In this document: positions 38,319 through 45,941 of the stretch, piece by piece
Layout of the letters: each line of letters starts with the position of its first letter
How positions within the stretch are numbered: the stretch's first letter is position 1
Assembly: GCA_965247775.1 (NCBI GenBank)
Contig: OZ252031.1
Location: forward strand, 2,666,001 to 2,730,000
Length of the DNA: 64,000 bases
Direction of reading: 5' to 3'
Source: G965247775 sp965247775
GTDB lineage: Bacteria > Chloroflexota > Dehalococcoidia > Bin125
Made by a program: the position numbers and the translations under genes
Notes under the pieces: generated by a model
Database searches by the model: none
Told to the model about the DNA's origin: nothing
What the model saw: only the letters and a program-made list of their open reading frames with translations

Positions 38319-40907
38319 ATGAGTCATCGCTACGAATTGGAATTGGGCGGCCGCACGCTGAGCATCGAGACGGGGGATCTGGCGCAGCAGGCCGGGGGCG
38401 CGGTCACGCTGCGCTATGGGGACACGATGCTGCTGGGCACGGTGACGGCGAGCGCGCCGCGGGCGGGGCTGGACTTTTTCCCGCTTTCGGTGGAGTTCGA
38501 AGAGCGGCTCTACGCCGCGGGCCGGATTCCGGGCTCCTTCTTCCGGCGCGAGGGCCGACCGACGACGGCCGCCGTGCTCTCAGCGCGGCTGACGGATCGC
38601 CCGCTGCGTCCGCTCTTCCCCAAGGGCTACATGGACGATACGCAGATCGTGATTACGGTGCTCTCGGCGGACATGGAGAATCCGCCGGACACGCTGGGGA
38701 CGATCGCCGCCAGCGCGGCGCTCTCCATCTCCGACGTGCCCTTCGACGGCCCGGTGGGGTCGGTGCGGATCGGCTACGTCGAGGGCGAGTTGGTGCTGCA
38801 ACCCACCTGGGAGCAGATCGGCGCCAGTGCGTTGAACCTCATCGTGGCGGGGACGCGGGACGCGATCATGATGGTGGAGGCGGAGGCCGGGGAGGTGCCG
38901 GAGTCGCTGCTGCTGGAGGCGATGGCGCTGGGGCAAGAGGCGATCGCCGAGATCGTGGACCTGCAGCAGCAGGTGATGGTGGATTTCCACAAGCCCAAGC
39001 GGCCCTTCACGCCGCGCAGCGTGGCGGACCGGGTGCAGGCGAAGGCGGAAGCCGCGATCGGGGAGGAACTGGCTGCGGCGCTGTCGCCGGCGTCGGGGCT
39101 GACGAAGGAAGAGCGCGACGGCAGGCGCGGCGAACTCCGCGCGAGCCTGCTGGAGGGCGCGGAGGGCGCGGAGGGCGCGGAGGGCGCGGAGGCGGAGGCG
39201 CTGGGGCTCGCCGTGGAGGCGATCGAAAAGCGGCTCGTGCGGGGGAGCATCCTGGACGAGGGCAAGCGGCCGGACGGCCGCGGCACGACCGAGATCCGGC
39301 CGCTGGCGGCGAGCGTGGGCATCGTGCCGCGGACGCACGGGTCCGGGCTCTTCCAGCGCGGCGAGACGCAGGTGCTGTCCCTGACCACGCTGGCGGGGAC
39401 GGGCATGGCGCAGCGGCTGGACGACCTCACGCCGGACGATTCCAAGCGCTTCATGCACCACTACAACTTCCCGCCCTTCTCGGTGGGGGAGACGGGGCGT
39501 ATCGGCTCGACGGGCCGCCGGGAATTGGGGCACGGGATGCTGGGCGAGCGCGCGCTGGCCAACATCTTGCCCGATCAAGAGGACTTCCCCTACACGATCC
39601 GGGTGGTCTCGGAGGTGCTGTCTTCGAACGGCAGCACGTCCATGGCGAGCGTCTGTGCCGCCGTCCTCTCGATGATGGACGCCGGCGTGCCGATCAAGAA
39701 GCCGATCGCGGGGATCGCGATGGGGCTCATCAAGGGTGAGGGGGCGGAGGACTTCGCCGTCCTGACGGACATCGCGGGCCTGGAGGACCACCTGGGCGAC
39801 ATGGACTTCAAGGTGGCCGGGAGCCGCGACGGGGTCACGGCGCTGCAGATGGACATCAAGGTTAAGGGGATTGAACTCGAGGTGATGGGGCAGGCGCTGG
39901 AGCAGGCGCGCGAGGCGCGGCTGGAGATCATCGACGTCCTGCTGGACACGATCGCGGAGCCCCGCGGGGAGATGTCCCCGTACGCGCCGCGGATGCACCG
40001 GGTGGACGTGCCGACAGAGAAGATCGGCGCGATCATCGGGCCGGGGGGCAAGACGATCCGCCAGTTGGAGGCGGACTCCGGCGCCGGCATCGACATCAAC
40101 GACGACGGCGCTGTGTATGTGACGGCGGTGGATCAGGCGTCGGCGGAGAAGGCGATCAACGCGATCCGGGCGCTGACCAAGGAGGTCGAGCGGGGCGAGC
40201 GATATACGGGCAAGGTGACCCGGACGCTGCCCTTTGGGGCCTTCGTCGAGATCCTGCCGGGCAAGGACGCTCTGGTGCACATCTCGGAACTGGCCGATTA
40301 CCACGTGCCCTCCGTGGAGGATGTGGTGAGCATCGGCGACGAGATGGAAGTCCTGATCACGGAGATCGACAACCTGGGGCGGATCAACGCCTCGCGGCGC
40401 GCGCTGCTGACCGGCGAGGACGGCGGCGGTAACGGCGGCAGCGGCGGGCGCGGGCGCCCCGATCGAGAGGAGCGGGACCAGGACCGCGGCCGGGGACACC
40501 GCGGTGGCAGCGGCGGCGGGCGCGGGCGCCGCGAGCGGAGCGATCGCGACGATCGGCCCCGCGGCGGCAGCGGGGGCCGCTACGCGGAGCGTGAACGTGA
40601 GCGAGAGCGAGAGCGAGAGCGCGAACGGGACCGCGGTCCGGTGCCGGCCGAGGCGCGGCAGGACGGGGCCGGGGAGAGCGAGAGCCGGGGCGGGGATGAC
40701 CGGCCCCGCCGTCGGCGCCGGCGCAAGCGGACGGGCGCCGCCGCCGAGGGGGAGGCGCCGGAGCGTCAGCCGGACAGCAACGAGGGCGGCCGCAGCCGGC
40801 TGCGGCTGGGATTCGGACGCGACCCACGACGCTCAAGCGACTCGAATGAGCCCCCGCAACCGCCGCCACCGCCGCGCCCGGACTTCGGCGCCCCCGCGAA
40901 GCACTGA
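38319..40907 (+). CDS. pnp: Polyribonucleotide nucleotidyltransferase with long disordered C-terminal tail
   Basis: An 862-residue phosphorolytic 3'-5' exoribonuclease. Two RNase PH domains flank an alpha-helical linker that holds a GAEGAEGAEGAE repeat (near residue 280). Then follow KH (VPTEKIGAIIGPGGKTIRQLEA) and S1 (GKVTRTLPFGAFVEILPGKDALVHISEL) domains. From about residue 700 a 160-residue tail is almost entirely Gly, Arg, Glu, Asp and Ser, including RGR and RERERE runs; it is RNA-binding in character and absent from the core enzyme. ATG 38319 follows AGAGGAA. Confidence 0.96.
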   Translation: MSHRYELELGGRTLSIETGDLAQQAGGAVTLRYGDTMLLGTVTASAPRAGLDFFPLSVEFEERLYAAGRIPGSFFRREGRPTTAAVLSARLTDRPLRPLFPKGYMDDTQIVITVLSADMENPPDTLGTIAASAALSISDVPFDGPVGSVRIGYVEGELVLQPTWEQIGASALNLIVAGTRDAIMMVEAEAGEVPESLLLEAMALGQEAIAEIVDLQQQVMVDFHKPKRPFTPRSVADRVQAKAEAAIGEELAAALSPASGLTKEERDGRRGELRASLLEGAEGAEGAEGAEAEALGLAVEAIEKRLVRGSILDEGKRPDGRGTTEIRPLAASVGIVPRTHGSGLFQRGETQVLSLTTLAGTGMAQRLDDLTPDDSKRFMHHYNFPPFSVGETGRIGSTGRRELGHGMLGERALANILPDQEDFPYTIRVVSEVLSSNGSTSMASVCAAVLSMMDAGVPIKKPIAGIAMGLIKGEGAEDFAVLTDIAGLEDHLGDMDFKVAGSRDGVTALQMDIKVKGIELEVMGQALEQAREARLEIIDVLLDTIAEPRGEMSPYAPRMHRVDVPTEKIGAIIGPGGKTIRQLEADSGAGIDINDDGAVYVTAVDQASAEKAINAIRALTKEVERGERYTGKVTRTLPFGAFVEILPGKDALVHISELADYHVPSVEDVVSIGDEMEVLITEIDNLGRINASRRALLTGEDGGGNGGSGGRGRPDREERDQDRGRGHRGGSGGGRGRRERSDRDDRPRGGSGGRYAERERERERERERERDRGPVPAEARQDGAGESESRGGDDRPRRRRRRKRTGAAAEGEAPERQPDSNEGGRSRLRLGFGRDPRRSSDSNEPPQPPPPPRPDFGAPAKH
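39152..39187 (+). repeat. 9-bp tandem repeat inside pnp
   Basis: GGAGGGCGC repeated four times in frame, encoding Glu-Gly-Ala units in the linker between the two RNase PH domains. It is likely to vary in copy number by slippage. Confidence 0.85.
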
Positions 40908-40936
40908 GCGAGGTCGCCAGGGCGAGAGGCGGGGTC

Positions 40937-41755
40937 GTGAGGGACGGGGCCGCCGGGGAGAGGCCGATCCGGGTCGTGCTGAGCGGCACGGGCAAGATGG
41001 GCACGCAGCTGCTGCAGGCCCTCACGAGCGCCGAGGACACGGTGGTCGTGGGGGTGCTGGAGAAGTTCTCCCAGGGCGAGCGGTTCCCCCTGCCGGACGG
41101 CGGCGAGGCGCCGCTGCGCCAGAGCCCGGGCGGCGTCGCGGGTCTGGGGGCCGACGTGGTGGTGGACTTCAGCAACGCGAGCTGGACGGCGGAGCTGCTG
41201 CCGGCGGCCGTCGCGGCCGGGGTGCGACCGGTGGTGGGGACGTCGGGCCTGCCGGAGGCGCTGGTGGCGGAGGCTGCCTCGCGCTGTGCGGCACGTGCTC
41301 TGGGGGGAGTGGTCGCGGCGAACTTCGCGCTGGGGGCGGTGCTGATGATGCACCTGGCGGGGGTGGCGGCGCCCTTCTACGAGGCGGTGGAGGTGATCGA
41401 GCAGCACCACGATGCAAAGGTCGATGCGCCCTCCGGCACGGCCGTGGCGACGGCGCGGGCGATGCGGGCGGCGCGCGGAACGGACTTCCAGCGCAACGTG
41501 GCCGAGCGCGAGACGCTGCCCGCCGCGCGCGCCGCCGAACTCGGCGGGGTGACGCTGCACTCGGTGCGGCTGCCGGGGCTGGTGGCGCATCAGTCGGTCA
41601 TCTTCGGCGGGCTGGGGGAGACGCTGACCATCCGCCACGACTCGATGAACCGGGAGTCGTTCATGCCCGGGGTCCTGCGGGCGGTGCGGGCGTCGATGGC
41701 GCTGGACCATCTGGTGGTGGGGCTGGATCGGGTGCTGGGGCTGCGCAGCGACTAG
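40937..41755 (+). CDS. dapB: 4-hydroxy-tetrahydrodipicolinate reductase
   Basis: A 272-residue NAD(P)H-dependent reductase of the diaminopimelate/lysine pathway. The nucleotide loop is LSGTGKMGTQ near residue 17; the catalytic segment is EQHHDAKVDAPSGTA, with VVDFSN and VVGTSGL between them. The start is GTG 40937, 29 nt after pnp. asd and dapA follow, so three consecutive lysine-pathway genes are encoded here. Confidence 0.96.
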   Translation: MRDGAAGERPIRVVLSGTGKMGTQLLQALTSAEDTVVVGVLEKFSQGERFPLPDGGEAPLRQSPGGVAGLGADVVVDFSNASWTAELLPAAVAAGVRPVVGTSGLPEALVAEAASRCAARALGGVVAANFALGAVLMMHLAGVAAPFYEAVEVIEQHHDAKVDAPSGTAVATARAMRAARGTDFQRNVAERETLPAARAAELGGVTLHSVRLPGLVAHQSVIFGGLGETLTIRHDSMNRESFMPGVLRAVRASMALDHLVVGLDRVLGLRSD

Positions 41756-41802
41756 GTTGCGCCGCCGCCGCGCCCACTGCGTTCCGCGTTAACCGGCGCT
41801 CG

Positions 41803-41832
41803 TTGCCGCCTGTGCCGCGACGGTCGTATGAT
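41803..41832 (+). promoter_or_regulatory. Candidate promoter before asd
   Basis: TTGCCG (41803-41808), 18 bp, TATGAT (41827-41832), with a start near 41839 and a leader of about 68 nt before asd. Confidence 0.5.
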
Positions 41833-41865
41833 CGCGGCGCGGCTGAGGCCGTGCGAGGCCGAGAG

Positions 41866-41893
41866 CGCCGCCCGCCGGGGCGGCGTGTTGTTT
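41866..41893 (+). terminator. Terminator-like hairpin between dapB and asd
   Basis: CGCCGCCC-GCCG-GGGCGGCG (41866-41885) is an 8-bp perfect GC stem, followed by TGTTGTTT. It could end dapB transcripts. Since it lies downstream of the candidate asd promoter, it could also act as an attenuator in the asd leader. Confidence 0.5.
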
Positions 41894-41906
41894 CAGGGAT
41901 GATCCG

Positions 41907-42923
41907 ATGAGTCGCGAACTGACCGTCGCGCTGGTCGGCGCCAGCGGCGCCGTGGGCAGCGTCTTCCTGGATCTCATGGAGGAGCGCGCCTTCCCCGTGG
42001 GGGAGTTGCGGCTCCTGGCGACGCAGCGATCGGCGGGGCAGAGGCGGCGCTTCCGGGGCGAGGAACTGACGATCGCGGAGACCAGGCCGGAGGCCTTCGT
42101 GGGGGCGGACATCGCCTTCATCTCGGCCAGCACGGCCGCCTCACGGGAGCTGTGCCCGATCGCGCGGGCGCGGGGGGCGATCGTCTTCGATGACTCCTCG
42201 GCCTTTCGGCAGGATGCGGACGTGCCGCTGGTGGTGCCGGAGATCAACGCGGACGATCTGCGCCGGCACCGCGGGATCATCGCCACGCCGAACTGCAGCA
42301 CGGTACCGCTGGCGCTGGCGCTCGCTCCGCTGATGCGGGAGCGCACGGTGCGGCGCGTCATCGCGGACACTTACCAGTCCGTCTCCGGGGCGGGGACCGC
42401 GGCGATGGGGGAGCTGCGGGAGCAGACCGCGGCCGTGGACGCTGATCAGGCGGTGAGCATCAGCCAATTCCCCAAGCAGATCGCCTACAACGCCATCCCC
42501 CAGGTCGATGTGTTCCGGGAGGACGGCTACAGCAACGAGGAGTGGAAGATGCTGGTGGAGAGCCGCAAGATCCTGCACGCGCCGGACCTGGCGCTGAGCG
42601 CCACCTGCGTGCGCATCCCCACCCTCGTCTCCCACGCCGTGGCGGCGCACGTGGACTTCGACGCGCCCCTCTCCCCCGAGCGGGCGCGAGCGCTGTGGGG
42701 CGAGCAGGCCGGTCTGACGGTGGTGGACGACCCGCTCAACGCGGGCTATCCGACTCCGCTAGACTGCGCCGCCCAGGACGCCGTCTTTGTGGGGCGGGTG
42801 CGAGAGGATGTCTCGAACCCGAACGGCCTGGCCTTCTGGTGCGTGACGGACAACCTGCGCAAGGGCGCGGCGTTGAACATCCTCCAGATGGCGGAGTGGA
42901 TGATCGCCGACGGCAGTCTCTGA
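41907..42923 (+). CDS. asd: Aspartate-semialdehyde dehydrogenase
   Basis: A 338-residue NADP-dependent enzyme of the aspartate pathway. The nucleotide loop is GASGAVGSVFL near residue 11; the active-site cysteine is in ATPNCSTVPLALAL near residue 131; YQSVSGAGTAAM and the CVRIPTLVSHA block with the catalytic histidine follow. ATG 41907. dapA follows after a 52-nt gap. Confidence 0.96.
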   Translation: MSRELTVALVGASGAVGSVFLDLMEERAFPVGELRLLATQRSAGQRRRFRGEELTIAETRPEAFVGADIAFISASTAASRELCPIARARGAIVFDDSSAFRQDADVPLVVPEINADDLRRHRGIIATPNCSTVPLALALAPLMRERTVRRVIADTYQSVSGAGTAAMGELREQTAAVDADQAVSISQFPKQIAYNAIPQVDVFREDGYSNEEWKMLVESRKILHAPDLALSATCVRIPTLVSHAVAAHVDFDAPLSPERARALWGEQAGLTVVDDPLNAGYPTPLDCAAQDAVFVGRVREDVSNPNGLAFWCVTDNLRKGAALNILQMAEWMIADGSL

Positions 42924-42975
42924 GGGGCGCCGCCGTGCCGCGATCCGACGGGCGGCCGCGGGAAGGAAATGCCCA

Positions 42976-43878
42976 ATGACCGAGCTGGGACGGGTGTTCA
43001 CCGCCATGGTGACGCCCATGCGCGACGACGGCTCCGTGGACGTGGAACAGGCGAAGGCGCTGGCCGCCGCGCTGCTGGAGAGCGGCAGCGAGGGCCTGGT
43101 GGTGTGCGGCACGACGGGCGAAGCGTCCACGCTGGAGTTCGAGGAGGAGCGCGCGCTGTTCCGAGAGCTGCTGCCCGTCTGCCACACGCGCGGCGCCGCG
43201 CTGGTGGCGGGAACGGGGTCCAATAGCACGCGCACGGCGATCGAGAGTTCGCGGGCGGCGCAGGCGATCGGCGTCGACGGGGTGCTGCTGGTCGTGCCGT
43301 ACTACAACAAGCCGTCACAGGAGGGGCTTTACCGGCACTTCCGGGCGGTGGCGGAGTCGGTGACGTTGCCCTGCATCGTCTACAACGTGCCCAGCCGCAC
43401 GGCGATCACGATGTCGGCGGCGACGCAGCTGCGCCTGGCGCGGGACGTCTCCAACATCGTGGGGACGAAGGAAGCGAGCGGGGACCTTGATCTGATCGGC
43501 GCGATCATCGAGGAGGCGCCGCCGGGCTTCCACGTCTGGAGCGGCAACGACGGCGACACCCTGCCGATCCTGGCGCTGGGCGGCTACGGCGTGGTGAGCG
43601 TCGTGTCGCATTTGGCCGGGGCGCAAGTGCGCGGGATGGTGGACGCTTTCCTGGACGGCCGGCGCGACGAAGCTGCGGCGCTGCACCGGCGCCTGCAGCC
43701 GCTGACCAATGCGATGTTCCTGGTGGGCAATCCCGTGCCGGTGAAGTACGCGCTGAACCGGGTGGGCTTCCGGGTGGGGCCGACGCGCCTGCCGCTGGTG
43801 GAGCCCGACGCCGCGGTCGGGGCGGCGATCGAGGCGGAACTCGAGCGGGCGCGCATCGACCTGCCGCTGCCCGTCTGA
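42976..43878 (+). CDS. dapA: 4-hydroxy-tetrahydrodipicolinate synthase
   Basis: A 300-residue class I aldolase-type TIM barrel that condenses aspartate semialdehyde with pyruvate. The motif GTTGEASTL near residue 45 carries the catalytic threonines, PYYNKPSQEGLYRHF the tyrosine, and GTKEASGD near residue 164 the Schiff-base lysine. ATG 42976 follows GGAAGGAAA. The product is the substrate of DapB, encoded just upstream. Confidence 0.97.
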   Translation: MTELGRVFTAMVTPMRDDGSVDVEQAKALAAALLESGSEGLVVCGTTGEASTLEFEEERALFRELLPVCHTRGAALVAGTGSNSTRTAIESSRAAQAIGVDGVLLVVPYYNKPSQEGLYRHFRAVAESVTLPCIVYNVPSRTAITMSAATQLRLARDVSNIVGTKEASGDLDLIGAIIEEAPPGFHVWSGNDGDTLPILALGGYGVVSVVSHLAGAQVRGMVDAFLDGRRDEAAALHRRLQPLTNAMFLVGNPVPVKYALNRVGFRVGPTRLPLVEPDAAVGAAIEAELERARIDLPLPV

Positions 43879-43882
43879 GCGC

Positions 43883-44437
43883 GTGCCGGACCCGGCGAGC
43901 CGTTCCGCCCCGCCGCCGCTGGACGCCTGGGATCCGCCGGAGTCGCGGCTGGAGGCGCATTCCCTCGCGCTGTTCGCGGTGCGCCGGGCGCTGACGCAGT
44001 CATTGGTGGGGCTGAGCACGGCCGAGGCCTGGCGCGCGGAGGGAGACGAGCCTTCGGTCGGGGAGATCGTGCGCGGGGCGTGGGAGCGCGAGCTGCACCT
44101 GCTGTGGCCGGCAGAGGCGCCGCCGCCGGCGCTGCCGCCGCGGCCGAGTGTGGTGGAGTTGCTCTATGGGCTGGTGCGGCACCGTGGGCTGACGGAGGAG
44201 ATCCTGATGGCGGCGACGGAGGTGGACCTGGAGCGCGCCCATCCTTCGCGGGCGGGCCGGGCGGGCGCGGTGGCGACGCTGGGGCAGGGGCTGCGCAGGC
44301 TGGCGCGGGCCGAGTTCGCGGACCTGGAGCGGCTGGCGGCGCGGCGCGCGCGGCGTGAGCCGGCCTGGCCGGGGGTCGCCGACTTGCGGGATCGGGCAGC
44401 GCGGGCGCTGGCCCAGGCGGAGGGGCTGGAGGCGTGA
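43883..44437 (+). CDS. Uncharacterised protein, DinB-like helical fold possible
   Basis: A 184-residue helical protein from GTG 43883, 4 nt after dapA. Its helices (AHSLALFAVRRALTQSLVGLS, EIVRGAWERELHLLW, GLVRHRGLTEEIL) faintly recall the four-helix DinB/DUF664 fold, but the metal-binding histidine triad is not clear. Its stop overlaps the GTG start of the selenocysteine glutaredoxin gene (GTGA), so the two are translationally coupled. Function unknown. Confidence 0.75.
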   Translation: MPDPASRSAPPPLDAWDPPESRLEAHSLALFAVRRALTQSLVGLSTAEAWRAEGDEPSVGEIVRGAWERELHLLWPAEAPPPALPPRPSVVELLYGLVRHRGLTEEILMAATEVDLERAHPSRAGRAGAVATLGQGLRRLARAEFADLERLAARRARREPAWPGVADLRDRAARALAQAEGLEA

Positions 44438-44685
44438 GCGGGGCGCCGCTGCGCATCGTTCTCTGGAGCCACGAGCGTTGAAGCGCCTGTCGGGTGGTCA
44501 AGAGCTTTCTTGACGAGCGGTCCCTGGTCTACGAGCTGCGCCGTGTGGGCGCGGACCCCGCGGCGGCGCGGGCGTTCCAGCAACGCGGCTGGCGTCTGCC
44601 GCCGGTTGTGGAGGTGAACGGGGTGGCGGTGGAGGGCTACGACCCGGTGCGGCTGGAGCAGCTGCTAGGGATGGACAGGGGCTGA
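44434..44685 (+). CDS. Selenocysteine-containing glutaredoxin-like protein (U-x-x-C), TGA read-through
   Basis: An 83-residue glutaredoxin-like protein if the TGA at 44479-44481 is read as selenocysteine. Before the TGA the frame encodes LRIVLWSHER, a typical first beta strand; after it come S-A-C-R-V-V-K-S-F-L-D-E-R, the following helix, and later PPVVEVNGVAVEGYDP, the cis-Pro and Gly-x-Asp part of glutaredoxins. The redox motif is thus U16-S-A-C19. The GTG start overlaps the previous stop. A hairpin fitting the bacterial SECIS model lies just downstream of the TGA. A conventional annotation would keep only the fragment from 44494, with no redox motif. Other explanations are a sequencing error in a Cys codon (TGC or TGT) or a decayed gene. 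Confidence 0.78.
44497..44514 (+). promoter_or_regulatory. Candidate bacterial SECIS hairpin
   Basis: GTCAAGA-GCTT-TCTTGAC is a perfect 7-bp stem with a 4-nt loop beginning with G. The loop starts 22 nt after the TGA of the glutaredoxin frame, inside the 16-37 nt range accepted for bacterial SECIS elements, which also need a G among the first two loop bases. Confidence 0.6.
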
Positions 44686-44691
44686 GCGCCG

Positions 44692-45258
44692 CTAGGGCGT
44701 GCCCTCGCCGGGAACGATGGTGTCGGGCAGGGGCAGGGTCCGCAGCCAGGCGTGAATGTTCGCGACCTGATCGTCGGGGACGATGGAGGCGTCGAGGGGG
44801 GGCATGAGGTCGCGAGGGCTGCGGTACTGATTGATGACCTGCTCCACGCTGAAGCCGGTCTGGGCGATGGTGGGGCCAAGGCCCCCCTGGCCCTGGTCGC
44901 CGTGGCAGGCGTTGCAGCCGTTGGCGAAGAAGGTCGCCTCGCCGGCGGCGGGGTCGGGCTCGCCGCTGGGTGGCTGGCCGGCCCCGTCGGGCGCTTCCGG
45001 CTCGGGCTCCTCGGACACTTCCACACCCTCGGCCTCGAGGCGGATGCGAACGGGATCGGTGGGGTCGAGGTCGGCGATGCTGAGTTCGCCCGATTCCACC
45101 CGCTCCAGAATGGCGGCGTTGGCGCCGCTGGCCGCGACGTTGTCGTCCTTGTCGTCGGACTTCTCGATGGCGAAGCCGGCCAAGGCGACGATGCCGGCGG
45201 CCAGCAGCCCGAAGACCACGAGCAGCCAGAAGGCCGACGGGATCCCCTTTGCGGGCAT
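44692..45258 (-). CDS. Membrane-anchored c-type cytochrome
   Basis: A 188-residue protein with an N-terminal membrane anchor (SAFWLLVVFGLLAAGIVALAGFAI), an acidic Pro/Glu-rich linker, and a class I cytochrome c domain with the heme site C-N-A-C-H near residue 117 and a candidate sixth ligand in DLMPPLDASI. ATG 45258 follows AAAGGA. It would face outward and carry single electrons, perhaps to a terminal oxidase. ResB, encoded in this window, would help attach its heme. It converges on the glutaredoxin gene with only 6 nt between stops. Confidence 0.92.
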   Translation of the reverse strand: MPAKGIPSAFWLLVVFGLLAAGIVALAGFAIEKSDDKDDNVAASGANAAILERVESGELSIADLDPTDPVRIRLEAEGVEVSEEPEPEAPDGAGQPPSGEPDPAAGEATFFANGCNACHGDQGQGGLGPTIAQTGFSVEQVINQYRSPRDLMPPLDASIVPDDQVANIHAWLRTLPLPDTIVPGEGTP

Positions 45259-45366
45259 GGCGTCCTTTCGGCCGGCCTCGGGCGTGGGGCAGCCGAGCGC
45301 CATGGTAGCGAAGCCACTGCCTAGCGGAAACCGCTCGCCGTCCCCGAGGACGGGCGGCCCGGCCGA

Positions 45367-45903
45367 TCAGGCGCTGACGAACGCGAAGGCGGTGTTGGCC
45401 AGGAAGGCGCCGCAGCCCAGCACGAGCAGCGACGTGAGGAGGCCGAGCCCGGCCACGATGCCGGACTTCAGCTTGAGCGCGCGGATCTGCTCCTCGCCGG
45501 CGCCCACGCGCTCGGCGGCCCGGCGATTCAGCTCCATCAGCCGGGGCCCGAGCACGAAGGCGTGCAGCGCCACCAGCGCCGCCATGATCACGACGAGCGC
45601 CATCTTGATGGAGAAGATGAAGCCCCAGCGGGCGTCGTAGAGGCCGCCGAAGGCGTCCTCGATGTCGTTGGCGCGGTCGCCGGTCATGGCTCCGCCGGTG
45701 ATCACGATCAGCGCCAGCGCTCCCCAGGCAATGAGGTTGAACTTGCGGGTGAAGACGCGCAGGGTCTCAACGCGGTCGGCGTCGTCGCGGATGCGCCGCA
45801 CGGAGGGCACGACGGCGATGCCGGTCAGCACCTGGGCGCCGATCCAGATCGCCGCGAAGGTGAGGTGGAGCCAGATCAGAACGGAGCGGACTTCTTCGGA
45901 CAT
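45367..45903 (-). CDS. CopD-like four-helix membrane protein
   Basis: A 178-residue membrane protein with about four hydrophobic segments (SVLIWLHLTFAAIWIGAQVL, NLIAWGALALIVITGGA, MALVVIMAALVALHAFVLG, and a C-terminal one). The opening W-L-H-L and the segment order resemble CopD/DUF2269-type proteins, some of which bind heme or copper. A similar protein is encoded at 58181-58660. It is followed by the cytochrome c gene on the same strand. Confidence 0.8.
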   Translation of the reverse strand: MSEEVRSVLIWLHLTFAAIWIGAQVLTGIAVVPSVRRIRDDADRVETLRVFTRKFNLIAWGALALIVITGGAMTGDRANDIEDAFGGLYDARWGFIFSIKMALVVIMAALVALHAFVLGPRLMELNRRAAERVGAGEEQIRALKLKSGIVAGLGLLTSLLVLGCGAFLANTAFAFVSA

Positions 45904-45941
45904 TGCTGATCTCTCGCCGCGCGGCGGCTTCAAATGGGGCT

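Noticed and set aside
38580..40499. A minus-strand open frame of 639 codons
   Set aside because: Antisense of pnp; rich in Arg, His, Leu and Asp, with no family features.
40591..40630. GAGCGA repeats in the pnp tail as a separate repeat element
   Set aside because: They are in-frame codons for an Arg-Glu run within pnp, explained by the disordered tail.
41755..41906. Lysine riboswitch upstream of asd
   Set aside because: The 151-bp gap is too short for the aptamer of about 170 nt and shows no lysine-box signature; only the single hairpin is seen.
44479..44481. Reading the TGA in the glutaredoxin gene as a plain stop of a short peptide
   Set aside because: Only 15 codons would precede it, while homology continues in frame on both sides of the TGA and a properly placed hairpin follows. 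Sequencing error stays open as an alternative.
45338..45353. Hairpin CCGTCC-CCGA-GGACGG between the CopD-like and cytochrome genes as terminator
   Set aside because: The stem has only 6 bp and no U-run follows on either strand; such short GC hairpins are common by chance here.
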